Below are positions 14,145 to 16,211 of a DNA stretch of 16,211 nt, in pieces. The stretch's first letter is position 1; the number at the start of each line of letters is the position of its first letter. The stretch comes from an uncultured Treponema sp. (GTDB lineage: Bacteria; Spirochaetota; Spirochaetia; Treponematales; Treponemataceae). The translations under genes and the position numbers were made by a program. The notes below the pieces were generated by a model, which saw only the letters and a list, made by a program, of their open reading frames with translations, did not search any database and was not told where the DNA came from. Location: the NCBI GenBank assembly GCA_937901865.1, contig CALDID010000307.1, positions 1 through 16,211 on the forward strand, read 5' to 3'.

Positions 14145-15395
14145 ATGCACCCTATTGTCATTTGTGCGTTATTGTGGGCTTTCTTTCTTTTTTCAGGAAT
14201 CATAAAAATAGAGAATAAACACCCATATACTTCTTTGCTTGCTTGTGAGAATGTGAATAGTATAAATGCTATTGTTCAATCATCTCCTGCAAAGCTTTCT
14301 TCTGGAACATATTACAATATGGAATTATCTCTTTGTTCTGTAACGGGGGCTATCGGGCAATATCTTACTAAAGCTGATGCTACAGGAAGAATACGGGCGT
14401 TTGTTCCCAGCGAAATTGTTGAATCATATTTCCCAGGAAAGTTGTATAAATCGCCCGCATTTTTTGATATTGGAGAAAGCGTAACTTTGCAAGGCTCGTT
14501 TTCTTGTAAAGATGGAGAGAATGTGTTTTTTGCGGATAGTGCGAAAACGTATGGATACATAAAATCGAAAAATATATTTAATAATGTCCGAGCTGCTATT
14601 CGGCATAATTTGCGCAAAATCTTGTTTTCTTGGCACGAAGCTGGCGGTTTTTTATTAGCTTTGCTCACTGGGTGTCGTGAATATGTACCGATTAACTGTT
14701 CTTCTTTGTTTCAGCGTTCTGGTGTAACGCATATTTTAGCAATTTCTGGTATGCATTTGACTTTTATTTCAGGAATTACATCATTTTTAGTATGTAAAAT
14801 ACTTGGAAAACGACATAAATTGCTTATTTTATTTCTTTCCGAACTCATTTTTGTCTATATTGCAGGTTTATCGCCGTCGATATTCAGGGCATTTTTTTGC
14901 TCCGTGTTTGCACTTTTATGCGCATATTGCTATATGGAAAAATCGGAGTACAAAATAGAGTTTTTAGCACTTGTATTTTTGTTGCATACAGTGTTTTTGC
15001 CGTCGCAAATAAAAAGCGTTTCGTTTATGCTGACGTATGCTGCATATTTTGGAATTTCATTGCTGTGTGATAAAGTTTCTATACGGCTTTCTAAAATTAT
15101 GCCGCCGTTTATTGCAAAAAGTATTGCGCTTTCTTTTTCAGCGCAAATAGCTACTTCTCCTGTGCTGTTGATTCTATTTTCAACGTTTATGCCTTTTGCG
15201 CTTGTTGCTTCAATCATAATAAGCCCGTTTGTGAGCCTATTTATTGTAATAGGTTTTGCGTTTTTAATAGTATCGCTATTGTTTCCGTTTTCAGTGCACA
15301 TCTTTGCTGTCATTATGAACAGCTTATATAGAATAATATTCGTCCTTTTAGGCTTGTTTGCAAGTCTGCCTGTGATAGAATTAGGAGAAAAATGA
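14145..15395 (+). CDS. comEC: ComEC/Rec2-family membrane protein, short form without nuclease domain
   Basis: A 416-residue polytopic membrane protein. One N-terminal helix (about 2-20) is followed by an extracytoplasmic OB-like region (about 35-140) and the competence domain. The hallmark is RSGVTHILAISGMHL (191-205), with GLSPSIFRAF (241-250) soon after and about seven to eight further helices to residue ~412. In transformable bacteria ComEC forms the channel that takes single-stranded DNA through the inner membrane. Classical ComEC is 700-800 residues and has a C-terminal metallo-beta-lactamase nuclease domain; that is entirely missing, and the next gene starts immediately (ATGA), so it is not a recent frameshift. 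It begins one base after the previous stop, with only weak ribosome-binding sequence. Function in DNA uptake is uncertain. Confidence 0.88.
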   Translation: MHPIVICALLWAFFLFSGIIKIENKHPYTSLLACENVNSINAIVQSSPAKLSSGTYYNMELSLCSVTGAIGQYLTKADATGRIRAFVPSEIVESYFPGKLYKSPAFFDIGESVTLQGSFSCKDGENVFFADSAKTYGYIKSKNIFNNVRAAIRHNLRKILFSWHEAGGFLLALLTGCREYVPINCSSLFQRSGVTHILAISGMHLTFISGITSFLVCKILGKRHKLLILFLSELIFVYIAGLSPSIFRAFFCSVFALLCAYCYMEKSEYKIEFLALVFLLHTVFLPSQIKSVSFMLTYAAYFGISLLCDKVSIRLSKIMPPFIAKSIALSFSAQIATSPVLLILFSTFMPFALVASIIISPFVSLFIVIGFAFLIVSLLFPFSVHIFAVIMNSLYRIIFVLLGLFASLPVIELGEK

Positions 15396-16211
15396 AACAC
15401 CCAGATTATAATTCTGCCGCTGCTCTAAAATCTTTTATGGAAGAAAAGGGTATGGCTATGCAAAAAAAGTTTGGTCAGAACTTTTTGCTCAATGAAACAG
15501 CTCGCCGTCGTCTTATCGATGCGCTTGATATTACAAAAGGCACTAAAGTGTGGGAAGTAGGACCAGGATTGGGGTCTATGACTGGCGAAATACTTTGTCG
15601 TGGTGCTACACTTACGGCGTTTGAAATTGACCACGGCTTTGCATCTTGTTTGAGAGAGTTCTTTTCGAGCGAAATGGAAGAGAAAAGATTTAATCTTGTT
15701 GAAGGCGATGTGTTAAAGACGTGGCAAAAAAGAGCAGCAGAAGAAAAAGACGAGATGCCGACTCGCTTTTTTGGCAATTTGCCGTATAATGTTGCTGCAA
15801 CGATTATTGCTGATACAATTAGCTGCGGTGTTCGCTTTGAAAAGGCTGTGTTTACGGTGCAAAAAGAAGTTGCAGAGCGAATGTGCGCAGAATGTAATAC
15901 TGAAAATTATTCTTCGTTTTCGGTGTTGTGTCAGTGGGCGTACGATGTGAAACCGCTTTTGGATTTGGCAGGAGGAAACTTTTGGCCGAAGCCGAATGTA
16001 GCGAGCCGTGCTGTCATAATGACAAGAAAAGATGATTTTCCGCGCTGCTGCGATAGTGATGTATTTATGAAAATGCAAAGAGCGTTGTTTGCGTCACGCC
16101 GAAAGACAGTGAAAAATAACTTGACGGCGTTTCTGTCTTCTAGCGATAAAGCTGCGCTTGCATTGGAAAAAGCGGGAATTGACGAAAAGAAAAGGGCAGA
16201 AGAGCTAAGGA
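15392..16211 (+). CDS. rsmA: 16S rRNA dimethyladenosine transferase RsmA/KsgA (3' end cut by window)
   Basis: 273 codons are present and the frame is open to the window end. The enzyme dimethylates the two adjacent adenosines in the 3' terminal hairpin of 16S rRNA late in small-subunit assembly, using S-adenosylmethionine. Motifs: KKFGQNFL (25-32), SAM-binding VWEVGPGLGSMTG (53-65), acidic E78 in FEID, GD at 105-106 in VEGDVL, catalytic GNLPYN (128-133), and the late QRALFASRRKTVKNNL region. It probably lacks only a few residues. The ATG overlaps the comEC stop (ATGA), and AGGAG (15383-15387) lies 4 bases upstream. Loss of this enzyme gives kasugamycin resistance in other bacteria. Confidence 0.97.
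   Translation, partial: MKHPDYNSAAALKSFMEEKGMAMQKKFGQNFLLNETARRRLIDALDITKGTKVWEVGPGLGSMTGEILCRGATLTAFEIDHGFASCLREFFSSEMEEKRFNLVEGDVLKTWQKRAAEEKDEMPTRFFGNLPYNVAATIIADTISCGVRFEKAVFTVQKEVAERMCAECNTENYSSFSVLCQWAYDVKPLLDLAGGNFWPKPNVASRAVIMTRKDDFPRCCDSDVFMKMQRALFASRRKTVKNNLTAFLSSSDKAALALEKAGIDEKKRAEELR

Noticed and set aside
1..16211. CRISPR arrays, insertion sequences, phage genes or rRNA
   Set aside because: No regularly spaced repeats, transposase or phage motifs were seen; the only long direct repeat is the methyltransferase tail pair.

Overview
The window most likely comes from a spirochaete of the genus Treponema. The main evidence is a complete V/A-type ATPase operon in the order E, DUF2764, A, B, D, I, K. 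This order, with no recognisable C, F or G/H genes, is known from spirochaetes and Chlamydia. A short, nuclease-less ComEC next to rsmA and a membrane-anchored PilZ protein fit that picture. Base composition is moderately AT-rich except in the first ~930 bases, which are clearly GC-richer and look acquired. The species cannot be fixed from the sequence alone.

Layout. (1) 1-927: accessory region. The last codons of a probable DNA methyltransferase/restriction gene are followed by a Phd/YefM-type antitoxin and a VapC/FitB-type PIN toxin, and then by a second, detached copy of the same methyltransferase tail. The 55-base direct repeat brackets the toxin-antitoxin cassette. (2) 1055-2080: a monocistronic-looking galactose mutarotase (galM) with its own promoter. 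(3) 2197-9566: the V-ATPase operon, tightly packed and translationally coupled, with a promoter upstream of atpE, a hairpin plus strong ribosome binding site in front of the ring subunit gene atpK, and a strong intrinsic terminator. (4) 9658-11375: an AMP-forming acyl-CoA synthetase on the minus strand, converging on the ATPase operon, with terminators between. (5) 11455-11567: a tRNA-Gly(CCC) on the minus strand with a near-consensus promoter. (6) 11723-16211: a divergent plus-strand operon: PilZ membrane protein, exported HEAT-like protein, short ComEC, and rsmA (cut by the window end).

How the genes work together. The ATPase genes encode a rotary ion pump or synthase. The ring subunit carries the full set of side chains that bind Na+ in the Enterococcus hirae enzyme, so sodium coupling is the best prediction. 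The small DUF2764 protein sits where a central-stalk or accessory subunit gene is expected and is the best candidate for an undescribed subunit. The final operon links a c-di-GMP receptor-like protein, an exported repeat protein and a DNA-channel-like membrane protein to a ribosome maturation enzyme; a functional link among the first three is inference.
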